Positions 1 through 5,907 of a DNA stretch of 7,732 nt are shown here, one piece after another. This stretch comes from Burkholderiales bacterium UBA2647 (GTDB taxonomy: Bacteria; Pseudomonadota; Gammaproteobacteria; Burkholderiales; Burkholderiaceae_E), in contig DENJ01000061.1 of assembly GCA_002359635.1 (NCBI GenBank), positions 41,692 through 49,423 on the forward strand. Direction: 5' to 3'. Under the pieces are notes generated by a model. The model did not search any database. It worked only from the letters and a program-made list of their open reading frames with translations, and was not told the origin of the DNA. Made by a program: the position numbers and the translations under genes. Each line of letters opens with the position of its first letter. Position 1 is the stretch's first letter.

Positions 1-35
1 TGCGCTGTCCAATGCTTTGCCATATGCTTTGTCAT
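1..35 (-). CDS. Possible start of a divergent gene (partial)
   Basis: On the minus strand an ATG at 35-33 is preceded at good spacing (8 bases) by an AAGG Shine-Dalgarno-like element (complement of 44-47). The frame stays open to the left edge and reads MTKHMAKHWTA. Only eleven residues are visible, so no function can be given. The first eight residues come from a 12-base tandem duplication, leaving the start ambiguous between the two Met codons. If real, the transporter operon would have its own promoter in 36-140 and would not be coupled to an upstream gene. Confidence 0.2.
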   Translation of the reverse strand, partial: MTKHMAKHWTA

Positions 36-144
36 TTCCGTCACCTTTCGACGATATCCTGAGTTGGATTTAGCAGTGCTGTTCACGAGGCGGTACGATC
101 TCACCCATTCCATTGTCTTACCCAGCCCATTGTTCAATGCATGA
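1..144 (+). CDS. Possible 3' end of an upstream operon gene (partial)
   Basis: One plus-strand frame is open from the left edge for 47 codons and stops at TGA 142-144, overlapping the ATG of the ABC ATPase as ATGA. The ATPase has no visible Shine-Dalgarno sequence of its own, so translational coupling to an upstream gene would make sense. The end of the frame, around RRYPELDLAVLF, is loosely reminiscent of the C-terminus of DUF2796 metal-binding proteins, which often precede this kind of ABC operon. Against it, the first residues are oddly rich in Cys and Phe, and 47 open codons can occur by chance. A competing reading is a minus-strand gene starting at 35. I cannot choose without the sequence to the left. 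Confidence 0.2.
   Translation, partial: CAVQCFAICFVISVTFRRYPELDLAVLFTRRYDLTHSIVLPSPLFNA
12..35. repeat. 12-bp tandem repeat, two copies
   Basis: ATGCTTTGCCAT at 12-23 is followed directly by ATGCTTTGTCAT at 24-35, differing at one base. It lies at the very left edge, so further copies could continue outside the window. If the minus strand is coding here, the repeat encodes MTKH-MAKH. Confidence 0.8.
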
Positions 145-815
145 ATGCCCCACTGGTTGACCTTGATCGGTTGCAATTTTCCTATAAAACGCAGGAAAAC
201 CTGATCGATCTCACAAGCTGGCAGCTTCAGGCTGGTGAACAAATATTGGTCAGCGGACCAAGCGGCTGCGGCAAAAGCACCCTGCTCGCCCTGATCGCCG
301 GCTTGATGGTCGCCAAGCAAGGCGCAGTAAGGCTGCTCGGGGTTGATCTTGCAGGGCTGACTGCGGCCCAAAGAGACCGGTTTCGCGCTGATCATATCGG
401 CGTGATCTTCCAGCAATTCAATTTGATTCCCTATCTGAGTGCGCTCGACAATATGGTGCTCGCGTGCCGACTTAGTTCCCGTCGACGTCAAGCTTTCCGC
501 TCGCCTGCGATGATGCGCGATGCCGCCACCCAGATGGCAGCTGAACTTGACCTTGAAGCCAGCGCCATTGTTCGTCCCGTCACCCAGCTGTCGATAGGCC
601 AGCAGCAGCGGGTGGCTGCCGTCAGAGCGCTGCTTGGCGGCCCTGCGTTGATCTTGGCCGATGAGCCCAGCTCAGCACTTGATGCAGCACGCGAATCGCA
701 ACTGATCGCGCTTCTCACCCGACAATGCCGGCGACAGGGCGCCTCACTTATCCTGGTGAGTCATCATCAGGCACTCGAGCGGCACTTCGACAAACACTGG
801 CGCATGGCGACTTAG
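141..815 (+). CDS. ABC transporter ATP-binding protein (LolD/MacB-like)
   Basis: This 224-residue protein is a complete single nucleotide-binding domain. It would sit on the cytoplasmic face and power the permease encoded one base downstream. Visible motifs are Walker A GPSGCGKS (residues 39-46), Q-loop in FQQFNL (about 91), signature LSIGQQQRV (150-158), Walker B LILADE (170-175), D-loop SALD (178-181) and H-loop His208. The signature departs from LSGGQ by Ile in place of the first Gly. The length is usual for the LolD/MacB/FtsE class. The ATG at 141 is the only standard start in this frame after the upstream stop at 60-62; no clear Shine-Dalgarno precedes it. The substrate cannot be read from the ATPase. 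Association with a DUF3299 gene points to a Zrg-type metal transporter rather than LolCDE lipoprotein export or MacB efflux. Confidence 0.95.
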   Translation: MNAPLVDLDRLQFSYKTQENLIDLTSWQLQAGEQILVSGPSGCGKSTLLALIAGLMVAKQGAVRLLGVDLAGLTAAQRDRFRADHIGVIFQQFNLIPYLSALDNMVLACRLSSRRRQAFRSPAMMRDAATQMAAELDLEASAIVRPVTQLSIGQQQRVAAVRALLGGPALILADEPSSALDAARESQLIALLTRQCRRQGASLILVSHHQALERHFDKHWRMAT

Positions 816-816
816 C

Positions 817-2151
817 ATGATGCTGCGTGTGCATGCCATCGGTCAGACCGCTGCGCTCGTGCTGGAACTGGCGAGCAAAAGTCTCTGGCATCGGCGAATC
901 GCCTTGAGTCTTCTTGTACTTGCGATGTCGCTTTCCTGTGCTTTATTGTTTTTTATAGAACGCTTGCGCGTCGATATGAAAACCTCATTTGCACAGTCCA
1001 TCAGCGGTACTGATTTGCTGGTCGGACCGAAAGGCCATCCTGCGCAGCTCATCCTTGCCACGGTTTTTCAACTCGGTGAACCTCGTGATGCCTTAGCCTA
1101 TAAAAGCCTGCAGTGGCTTGCTGAGCTGCCTTCGGTCGCTTGGACCGTTCCGATATCGCTTGGCGACTCGCATGGACCTTATCGGGTGATCGGCACCCAG
1201 ATTCAATTTTTTGAACATATTCGTACCGGAGAAGCAGAGCCCCTGCGCTTTAGCCAGGGCAAAGCCTTCTCCGGACTCTGGGAGGTTGTGGTCGGGTCAT
1301 CGGTAGCCAGACAACTTGACTACAAGCTTGACGCTTCCATTGTTCTAGAACACGGTTTGCCCAGCGATGAGAACAAAGGTGGCACAGGCGCCGGGACAAG
1401 AAATTTCGGCGCATCGGCCAGCCACGACGACAAGCCCTTTCGGGTCGTCGGTGTGCTCGCACCAACAGGCACGGCGATTGACCGAAGCTTATTGGTCTCG
1501 CTTGAGTCCATTGAAGCTTTGCACATTGGATGGCAGGCCGGTGCGCCCGTGCCAGGCCTGAAGCTTTCCGAGGACATGATCCGCAAGTTTGATCTGAGCC
1601 CCAAGCAGATCAGCGCCGTCTATGTCGGACTTAAGCAGCGCAGTCTGCTCTTCCGAACCCAGCGTCAAATCGAGACGGGCGCACCCGAGGCGATGACGGC
1701 GGCCGCGCCGGGGCTGGCGCTCGCCGATCTCTGGCAGCTGATTGCGAAAGCCGAAGCCGCTTTTTCCTTGCTGGCTGCGGTCATGCTGCTGGTCGCCATG
1801 CTGGGAATGGGGGCAAGCCTTTTGTCGTCGATGCGAGAGCGCGAACGCGAGCTTGCCCTTTTACGGGTGCTCGGTGCCAGGCCCTGGCTGATCGCAGGCC
1901 TTGTGCTGCTTGAAGCCCTGCTTGCAGCAAGTCTTGCATTAGCGCTCGCGCTCTTGAGCCTGAGCGGCCTCTTGCTGATCTTCAAAGATGCACTTTTGGC
2001 CGAAGCCGGGCTTCGCATGTCGGCACAATGGATTCGCAGCGACGAAATACCCTTGATACTTGCGGTTTATGCTTGTGCCTTTTTGGTGAGTCTATTGCCC
2101 GCTTGGCGCGCCTATCGAATCTCGCTGCAACAAGGCCTGATGGATCGCTAG
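817..2151 (+). CDS. ABC transporter permease, MacB/FtsX type
   Basis: A 444-residue inner-membrane permease with the type VII (MacB-like) layout. One membrane helix lies near the N-terminus (about 28-47), followed by a large periplasmic domain (about 50-310) and three C-terminal helices (about 315-338, 357-388, 411-430). The cytoplasmic coupling segment RERERELALLRVLGAR (340-355) is the FtsX-family hallmark. The periplasmic part carries SGTDLLVGPKGHPAQL (63-78) and DDKPFRVVGVLAPTGT (204-219). I recognise these as typical of the permease group that travels with DUF3299 genes, distinct from true LolC/E or MacB. A Gly/Asn-rich loop (185-203) ends in His-Asp-Asp and could touch metal, which is inference. 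ATG 817 lies one base after the ATPase stop; a second ATG at 820 is an alternative. Two copies would presumably pair with two ATPases. Confidence 0.93.
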   Translation: MMLRVHAIGQTAALVLELASKSLWHRRIALSLLVLAMSLSCALLFFIERLRVDMKTSFAQSISGTDLLVGPKGHPAQLILATVFQLGEPRDALAYKSLQWLAELPSVAWTVPISLGDSHGPYRVIGTQIQFFEHIRTGEAEPLRFSQGKAFSGLWEVVVGSSVARQLDYKLDASIVLEHGLPSDENKGGTGAGTRNFGASASHDDKPFRVVGVLAPTGTAIDRSLLVSLESIEALHIGWQAGAPVPGLKLSEDMIRKFDLSPKQISAVYVGLKQRSLLFRTQRQIETGAPEAMTAAAPGLALADLWQLIAKAEAAFSLLAAVMLLVAMLGMGASLLSSMRERERELALLRVLGARPWLIAGLVLLEALLAASLALALALLSLSGLLLIFKDALLAEAGLRMSAQWIRSDEIPLILAVYACAFLVSLLPAWRAYRISLQQGLMDR

Positions 2152-2179
2152 TGTTGTTATCTTTTTTAGATTCGCTTTC

Positions 2180-2827
2180 ATGATGACGTTCCAAAAACCA
2201 TTTTTTATGTTCAAAAAACCATTGCATTCCATTGAGCGCCGCCGCCTGATTCAATTAGCCTTCTGGTCCACAGCACCCTGCCTCGCGGCGCTTCCAATCG
2301 CAAGCGCACAAAACGCTTCAACAGCGACGCCCCCGAAGAGCGCCGCGCCACAGCTTAACCAGGGCAAAGTTCGTGACTTGAGCTGGGACGATCTGATTCC
2401 GGGCGACTGGAAACCTGAAAAACTCCTAGAGGGCATGAACTTTGCCCTTTTGCAAGACGGCGATCCGCGCGCCAACGAAGCCATGGCCAAACTGCGCGAA
2501 CTCTGGGATAAAGCGCCAGCAGTCGCGAGCCTGCACGGTCAAAACGTGCGATTACCGGGTTTTGTTGCACCCCTTGAACGAAGTGCCAAGGGGATCAGCG
2601 AATTTTTGCTTGTGCCTTATTTCGGTGCCTGTATCCACTCGCCACCCCCGCCCGCAAACCAGATCGTCCATGTTGTGAGCAGCGAACCGATTAGCGAAAA
2701 GACCGCACAAGCGGCGGTTTGGGCAAGCGGGCGCCTTGAAGTACTACGATTCGAATCTGCGCTTGGCGTTTCAGGCTATCGCATGCCCCAGTCGAAGGTG
2801 CAGCCGTACCAGGCAAAGAAAAATTAG
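2180..2827 (+). CDS. Exported DUF3299 family protein
   Basis: A 215-residue protein with an N-terminal export signal and a DUF3299 domain. The conserved family core is plain: LSWDDLIP (67-74), LPGFVAPLE (125-133), then FLLVPYFGACIHSPPPP (142-158) and SGYRM near the end. Cys151 and His153 are the obvious candidates for a metal or redox role. The signal region IERRRLIQLAFW, with a hydrophobic stretch ending ASA-Q near residue 44, fits Sec and also resembles a twin-arginine signal (RRxLIQ). The mature protein should be periplasmic. The gene follows the permease by 28 bases with no terminator between, so it is probably the third operon gene. In Vibrio cholerae, DUF3299 belongs to the Zrg zinc uptake locus as I recall it; its biochemical role is not established to my knowledge. 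The start could be 2180, 2183 or 2207, and none has a good Shine-Dalgarno. Confidence 0.9.
   Translation: MMTFQKPFFMFKKPLHSIERRRLIQLAFWSTAPCLAALPIASAQNASTATPPKSAAPQLNQGKVRDLSWDDLIPGDWKPEKLLEGMNFALLQDGDPRANEAMAKLRELWDKAPAVASLHGQNVRLPGFVAPLERSAKGISEFLLVPYFGACIHSPPPPANQIVHVVSSEPISEKTAQAAVWASGRLEVLRFESALGVSGYRMPQSKVQPYQAKKN
2188..2223 (+). repeat. In-frame 21-bp-period duplication at the DUF3299 start
   Basis: GTTCCAAAAACCATT at 2188-2202 recurs as GTTCAAAAAACCATT at 2209-2223, differing at one of 15 bases, with an offset of exactly seven codons. It encodes FQKPF and FKKPL. An ATG lies next to each copy (2183 and 2207), so the duplication appears to have doubled the translation start. Confidence 0.7.
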
Positions 2828-2847
2828 CACGCTGAACCAAACGCTCG

Positions 2848-3381
2848 TCAAGCACGCAGCGCAGCGAGTAACTGGGCTCTTGTGAACTTACCCATTTTTC
2901 TAAAAGGAATTCGAAACATCCCGCCCAACTCGGCAGTGCCCTCAATATCGTAGCGCAGACCTTCGCCGAATAAGGCCACCAGTCCCCGATCGAGCGCACC
3001 TGGTATGGCCCGCAAAGGAATCAAAACCTTAAAGCTCGCATCGGCAGTTCCGAGGGCCGGCAGGCGCAGACTTTCCGTCGTTTCACCTTTGGCAAGTTCG
3101 CGGTCTTCAATACGTGCCAGAAACTGTATGGTGGATAAGGGAATCGGTATCGGGTTGCTGTTATCCATTTTCAAAATCACAAGCAGGCGCACTTGCTCGC
3201 GATCGATGCCCTGAAGTTGGACCTCCTTCACGCTGACCTCGGGCGTACCGAGGGCGTGCAAAGGCGATGTTTGATAAAGCAAGGTAAGCCCTGTAAGCCC
3301 CGCCTTGGCCGTTGCTGAAAGCTTGCCAAGCAATGCTGCTGCAAAAGCACCCTCGTTAAAACGTCGACGCAAGCGATTCAT
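2848..3381 (-). CDS. Exported LEA-2 / WHy-domain protein
   Basis: A 177-residue protein with a basic N-terminus (RLRRR), a hydrophobic stretch to about residue 44 that looks like a Sec signal peptide or anchor, and a single LEA type 2 (WHy) beta-sandwich domain (about 47-150). Supporting features are KMDNSNPIPIPLSTIQF (71-87), matching the family's V-x-N-P-N...lpl...y pattern, then ELAKGETTESLRLPALG and a C-terminal FRIPFRKMGKF. Bacterial relatives are usually small periplasmic lipoproteins of unknown or desiccation-related function. This one has no cysteine at all, so it cannot be lipidated; LHA-LG is a possible signal peptidase I site. Its ATG overlaps the stop of the metallophosphoesterase upstream (ATGA, complement of 3378-3381), with GGGATGAG in front, so translation is coupled. 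No function can be assigned beyond the fold. Confidence 0.8.
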   Translation of the reverse strand: MNRLRRRFNEGAFAAALLGKLSATAKAGLTGLTLLYQTSPLHALGTPEVSVKEVQLQGIDREQVRLLVILKMDNSNPIPIPLSTIQFLARIEDRELAKGETTESLRLPALGTADASFKVLIPLRAIPGALDRGLVALFGEGLRYDIEGTAELGGMFRIPFRKMGKFTRAQLLAALRA

Positions 3382-4214
3382 GACTCATCCCATTGCAAGT
3401 GCACGAGCTTTGCCGGATCAAATTCAGGATTTTCCCATCGCAAATCTTCAGGATTTTTGGCCTGACCGATATTCAAGGCATAACTACCCGGATTCACCAC
3501 CACGCGTGTGTGACCAACCCTGTAGTCGAAACTATTGTGAACATGCCCGTGAATCCAAAGCTCGGCAAAGGACAGCACATCACTCAAATTGGAAATAAAG
3601 CCTGGATTGGCAGGATGCTTATCAAAACGGGGGTGGACCGACTTAGGATGCACACCATGGTGGGTGATGACAACCGTCGGACCATGATGAGGCCTTTGCA
3701 ATTGCTCAAGAAGCCAGGCTCTTTCGCGTTGATGAATGCTCAATGCATCCTCGGTCGTAAAGCGCTTTCGGTTCGCATCAACACCTTGAATCAAACGGTG
3801 GTCGACCATGAAGCGCTCGCAAGTCTGCATGGCCAGTGTTTTATGGATACCGGTGCCGAGAAGCTCGTAATCGGTCCAAAGCGTGCAGGCAACAAAGCGC
3901 AGGCCGTGCATCAGGATGACATCTTCAGACAAAATCCGCACGCTCGTGCCTTGAGCGGCCTCGCGCAAGGCTCTTAATGCAAGATCGATCCTCGTTTCAT
4001 AATATTCATGGTTGCCTGGCACATAAAGCACAGGAATCGGCCAGTCGGCAAAACATCGCACCGCTTCGATACCGTTATGAATATCACCGGCAAGCACCAG
4101 CAAGTCTGCTGCCTCGGGACCTAATCGATCGACGCGATACCAGTTGGCAAAAGGCTTACTGAACATTTCCAGGTGCAGATCAGAGGCGATTTGAATGCGA
4201 ACACTTCGAGGCAT
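3378..4214 (-). CDS. Calcineurin-like metallophosphoesterase
   Basis: A soluble, probably cytoplasmic, two-metal phosphoesterase of 278 residues from the preferred start. The full motif set is present: DLHLE (Asp12, His14), GDIH (Asp44), GNHEYY (Asn68, His69), THH (His185/186) and GHVHNSFDY (His224, His226). These form the dinuclear metal site and the histidine and asparagine of catalysis. Substrate is not predictable; relatives include nucleotide and phosphodiester hydrolases. The longest frame begins at TTG 4229, but ATG 4212-4214 is better placed: GGAG (complement of 4224-4227) lies nine bases ahead, and homologous folds begin just before the IQIASDLH strand. It ends in an ATGA overlap with the LEA-2 gene and lies about 72 bases after the CBS-DUF294 gene, on the same strand and possibly the same transcript. 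Confidence 0.92.
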   Translation of the reverse strand: MPRSVRIQIASDLHLEMFSKPFANWYRVDRLGPEAADLLVLAGDIHNGIEAVRCFADWPIPVLYVPGNHEYYETRIDLALRALREAAQGTSVRILSEDVILMHGLRFVACTLWTDYELLGTGIHKTLAMQTCERFMVDHRLIQGVDANRKRFTTEDALSIHQRERAWLLEQLQRPHHGPTVVITHHGVHPKSVHPRFDKHPANPGFISNLSDVLSFAELWIHGHVHNSFDYRVGHTRVVVNPGSYALNIGQAKNPEDLRWENPEFDPAKLVHLQWDES

Positions 4215-4222
4215 TGCGTCAA

Positions 4223-4302
4223 GCTCCAAGCATCAAGCGACAAGGTCCCAATAGAAAGCTATGCTGTGAAGCAACTGCGCCAGACATTAAGCGACAAAGT
4301 CC
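4223..4302 (-). repeat. Decayed direct repeat spanning a gene 3' end
   Basis: On the minus strand the 26 bases at 4302-4277 recur at 4248-4223 with 21 matches and an offset of exactly 54 bases. The first copy contains the last codons and stop of the CBS-DUF294 gene (core TTTGTCGCTTAATG). The second, in the intergenic gap, reads CCTTGTCGCTTGATG. Similarity continues weakly past the stop. The second copy holds the GGAG used by the metallophosphoesterase. It looks like an old tandem duplication of the gene tail. Confidence 0.7.
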
Positions 4303-5840
4303 AAACGCAGGCGCTCACGAAAATCAGCAATGCTTTGCACGTGGCGCCTTAGTTGCCAGCGCTGGTTGCTGTTGAGCGAAAACAAATCAACCTGGTTTGG
4401 CCCTGGCGCAGGGGACGACGTCATCGCAACGGCTTGCCCATCAAGCTGCGCCGCAGGCGCTGCGATCTGTCGCTCCAATCGCATTTGGGTCATTGTCCCA
4501 AAAGCATCGAGCATCGCAGCGGCTTCATCAGCACTGATCAGGTCATGTTGCTTTAGCCATTGTAAACGCTCCACAGTGCCATGAGGCATCCATTGGCCCG
4601 GACCGAGCTTCGATATGACAAGAAAACGCGTGGCATCGACAATCAAGGATGTACCTTGCAGCTTCAAGTCGCGTTGCCAATGTCGTTTCTGATCGAAAAT
4701 CGCGGCGATGCGGCCAAGCCTGAACTGCCATTCTGCTGGCATGGGCTCAACGCCCCGTTGAAGCATGTCAGAAAGCATTGTTCGTAACCACGTTTGTCGC
4801 GCCGCTGACTTCAGTGAGAAGCCCGTCGCGCCCTTGACAGGCGCAAAAAGCCTTGAGAGGCCTTGTTCAAAGGCTTGCACAAGCGTGCGATCGCCGGCAA
4901 TCCATCTAAAATCCAAAACGATATGAGCTTTGAGCATCGCCTTCGGTGTCGGATGGGTGAACCAGGCCTGCGCCTCGTGAAGCCAAGCATCAAGACTCTT
5001 ACACCAGGAGGGATTCATGGCCATGACTGCACCCTGACAAAGCGGAAAACCCATGCGATCGAGCAGGTGATTGATTTTTCCTGCCCTCTCGAGCCAAGCC
5101 GGTATCGTCGCTTCATCCCGCAAAATCAAGGCATTATCCTGGTCGGTCACAATCGTCTGCTCGGCCCTTCCCTCCGAACCCAAGGCTAGCCAAGCCCAGT
5201 CTTCGGTACAAAGACCAGAACCTGCTTCAGTACGCAACACAAGCGCGATCGCTTGGCGCGTCAGTGCATCGTTGAGCAAGGACATCATGCGCGCCATGTG
5301 GACCGCATCAAGGCCTTCGCGATGCAATTGCCTAGCCATATCGGCTGCCTCTCTCGCAACATCAATCAATGCCATCTCGCTATCTGCGCGATCGATAGAC
5401 AACATCAGGCGATCCGGTCGGTTTTGTTGCTGGCGCATCAGATCGTGTTCACTGACCAGACCAACGATGAAAGCACCTGAGCGAATCGGGACATGGCGTA
5501 TGCGCCAATGCATCATGGCGTGCATAGCATCAAGTACGGAACTTTCAAGCGGCAGGCTGTGTACCGGATGCGTCATGACCCTCGCAATCGGGAGATCGAG
5601 ATCTAAGCGCGGCAGAATCACCCGTTCGATGAGGTCGGTTCGCGTGAGCATGCCGGTGCTGCCATCGTCGCAATCGATCAGCACGGAGCCCACGGCGTGG
5701 TGATGCATCATGGCAAGCGCCGTACCAAGCCTTTCATGCTCAGAACAGCGCAGCAGGTCCGATTGCATCACATCGGAAACCGGCCTGAGCAAAGCACTGC
5801 CGTCCCGCCTTGAATCGGTGAAGGATTCAGCGACTTTCAA
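4287..5840 (-). CDS. CBS-pair and DUF294 nucleotidyltransferase-like protein
   Basis: A 517-residue cytoplasmic protein with three parts. Two CBS domains (about 20-75 and 83-138) show the repeated GMLTRTDL and GLVSEHDL ends and should bind adenine nucleotides. A helical linker leads to a DUF294 putative nucleotidyltransferase domain (about 160-300) with GSEGRAEQT (221-229) and TDQDNA (232-237), the GlnD-like Gly-Ser and Asp-x-Asp active-site pattern. A DUF294 C-terminal helical domain (about 345-500) follows. The likely role is nucleotide-sensing signal transduction, possibly modifying a partner protein; the partner is unknown. Many relatives begin with a cyclic-nucleotide-binding domain, which is absent here; the frame is closed by a stop just upstream, so it has not been clipped by start choice. 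The start is TTG 5840-5838, supported by GAGG (complement of 5851-5854) about ten bases ahead; the first internal ATG would cut into CBS1. Confidence 0.92.
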   Translation of the reverse strand: MKVAESFTDSRRDGSALLRPVSDVMQSDLLRCSEHERLGTALAMMHHHAVGSVLIDCDDGSTGMLTRTDLIERVILPRLDLDLPIARVMTHPVHSLPLESSVLDAMHAMMHWRIRHVPIRSGAFIVGLVSEHDLMRQQQNRPDRLMLSIDRADSEMALIDVAREAADMARQLHREGLDAVHMARMMSLLNDALTRQAIALVLRTEAGSGLCTEDWAWLALGSEGRAEQTIVTDQDNALILRDEATIPAWLERAGKINHLLDRMGFPLCQGAVMAMNPSWCKSLDAWLHEAQAWFTHPTPKAMLKAHIVLDFRWIAGDRTLVQAFEQGLSRLFAPVKGATGFSLKSAARQTWLRTMLSDMLQRGVEPMPAEWQFRLGRIAAIFDQKRHWQRDLKLQGTSLIVDATRFLVISKLGPGQWMPHGTVERLQWLKQHDLISADEAAAMLDAFGTMTQMRLERQIAAPAAQLDGQAVAMTSSPAPGPNQVDLFSLNSNQRWQLRRHVQSIADFRERLRLDFVA

Positions 5841-5842
5841 GC

Positions 5843-5858
5843 TGATGAGACCTCATCA
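5843..5858. promoter_or_regulatory. 16-bp palindrome between divergent genes
   Basis: TGATGAGACCTCATCA has seven-base arms around a two-base centre. It covers the Shine-Dalgarno of the minus-strand CBS-DUF294 gene and lies just upstream of the probable -10 of the plus-strand uup gene. Its position would suit an operator acting on both genes, or a small hairpin hiding the ribosome binding site. Short palindromes also arise by chance, so the regulatory reading is inference. Confidence 0.35.
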
Positions 5859-5859
5859 T

Positions 5860-5865
5860 TATGAT
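5860..5865 (+). promoter_or_regulatory. Candidate -10 hexamer for uup
   Basis: TATGAT matches the sigma-70 -10 consensus at five of six positions and would start transcription near 5872, giving a leader of about 36 bases before the TTG start. The -35 region at suitable spacing (TTCAAG, about 5836-5841) is poor, and it overlaps the start of the divergent gene. The assignment is therefore tentative. Confidence 0.35.
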
Positions 5866-5907
5866 TGTAGGCTGACGACGGTTTTGATTTTTCGAAGTGA
5901 GACAAGA

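Noticed and set aside
94..99. TACGAT as a -10 for the ABC operon
   Set aside because: No acceptable -35 at 15-19 bases upstream, and the match is only moderate.
2828..2870. Possible bidirectional terminator between the convergent genes
   Set aside because: Only weak complementarity (CTCG with CGAG) and no hairpin followed by a T run on either strand.
3393..3977. Long plus-strand open frame of 194 codons
   Set aside because: It lies opposite the metallophosphoesterase, whose full set of metal-binding motifs proves the other strand is coding.
4219..4287. A 22-codon minus-strand ORF starting in a TAATG overlap with the CBS-DUF294 stop
   Set aside because: It is very short, has no recognisable peptide pattern, and is explained by the repeat relic in this gap.
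5071..5703. Long plus-strand open frame of 210 codons
   Set aside because: It is the antisense of the CBS domains and nucleotidyltransferase core; its serine- and arginine-rich product is typical of a shadow frame.
5710..5907. N-terminal extension of the uup frame back to ATG 5710 or 5845
   Set aside because: The extension lies opposite the well-supported CBS-DUF294 gene and its leader, shows no ABC-F similarity, and Uup proteins normally begin just before the first beta strand.
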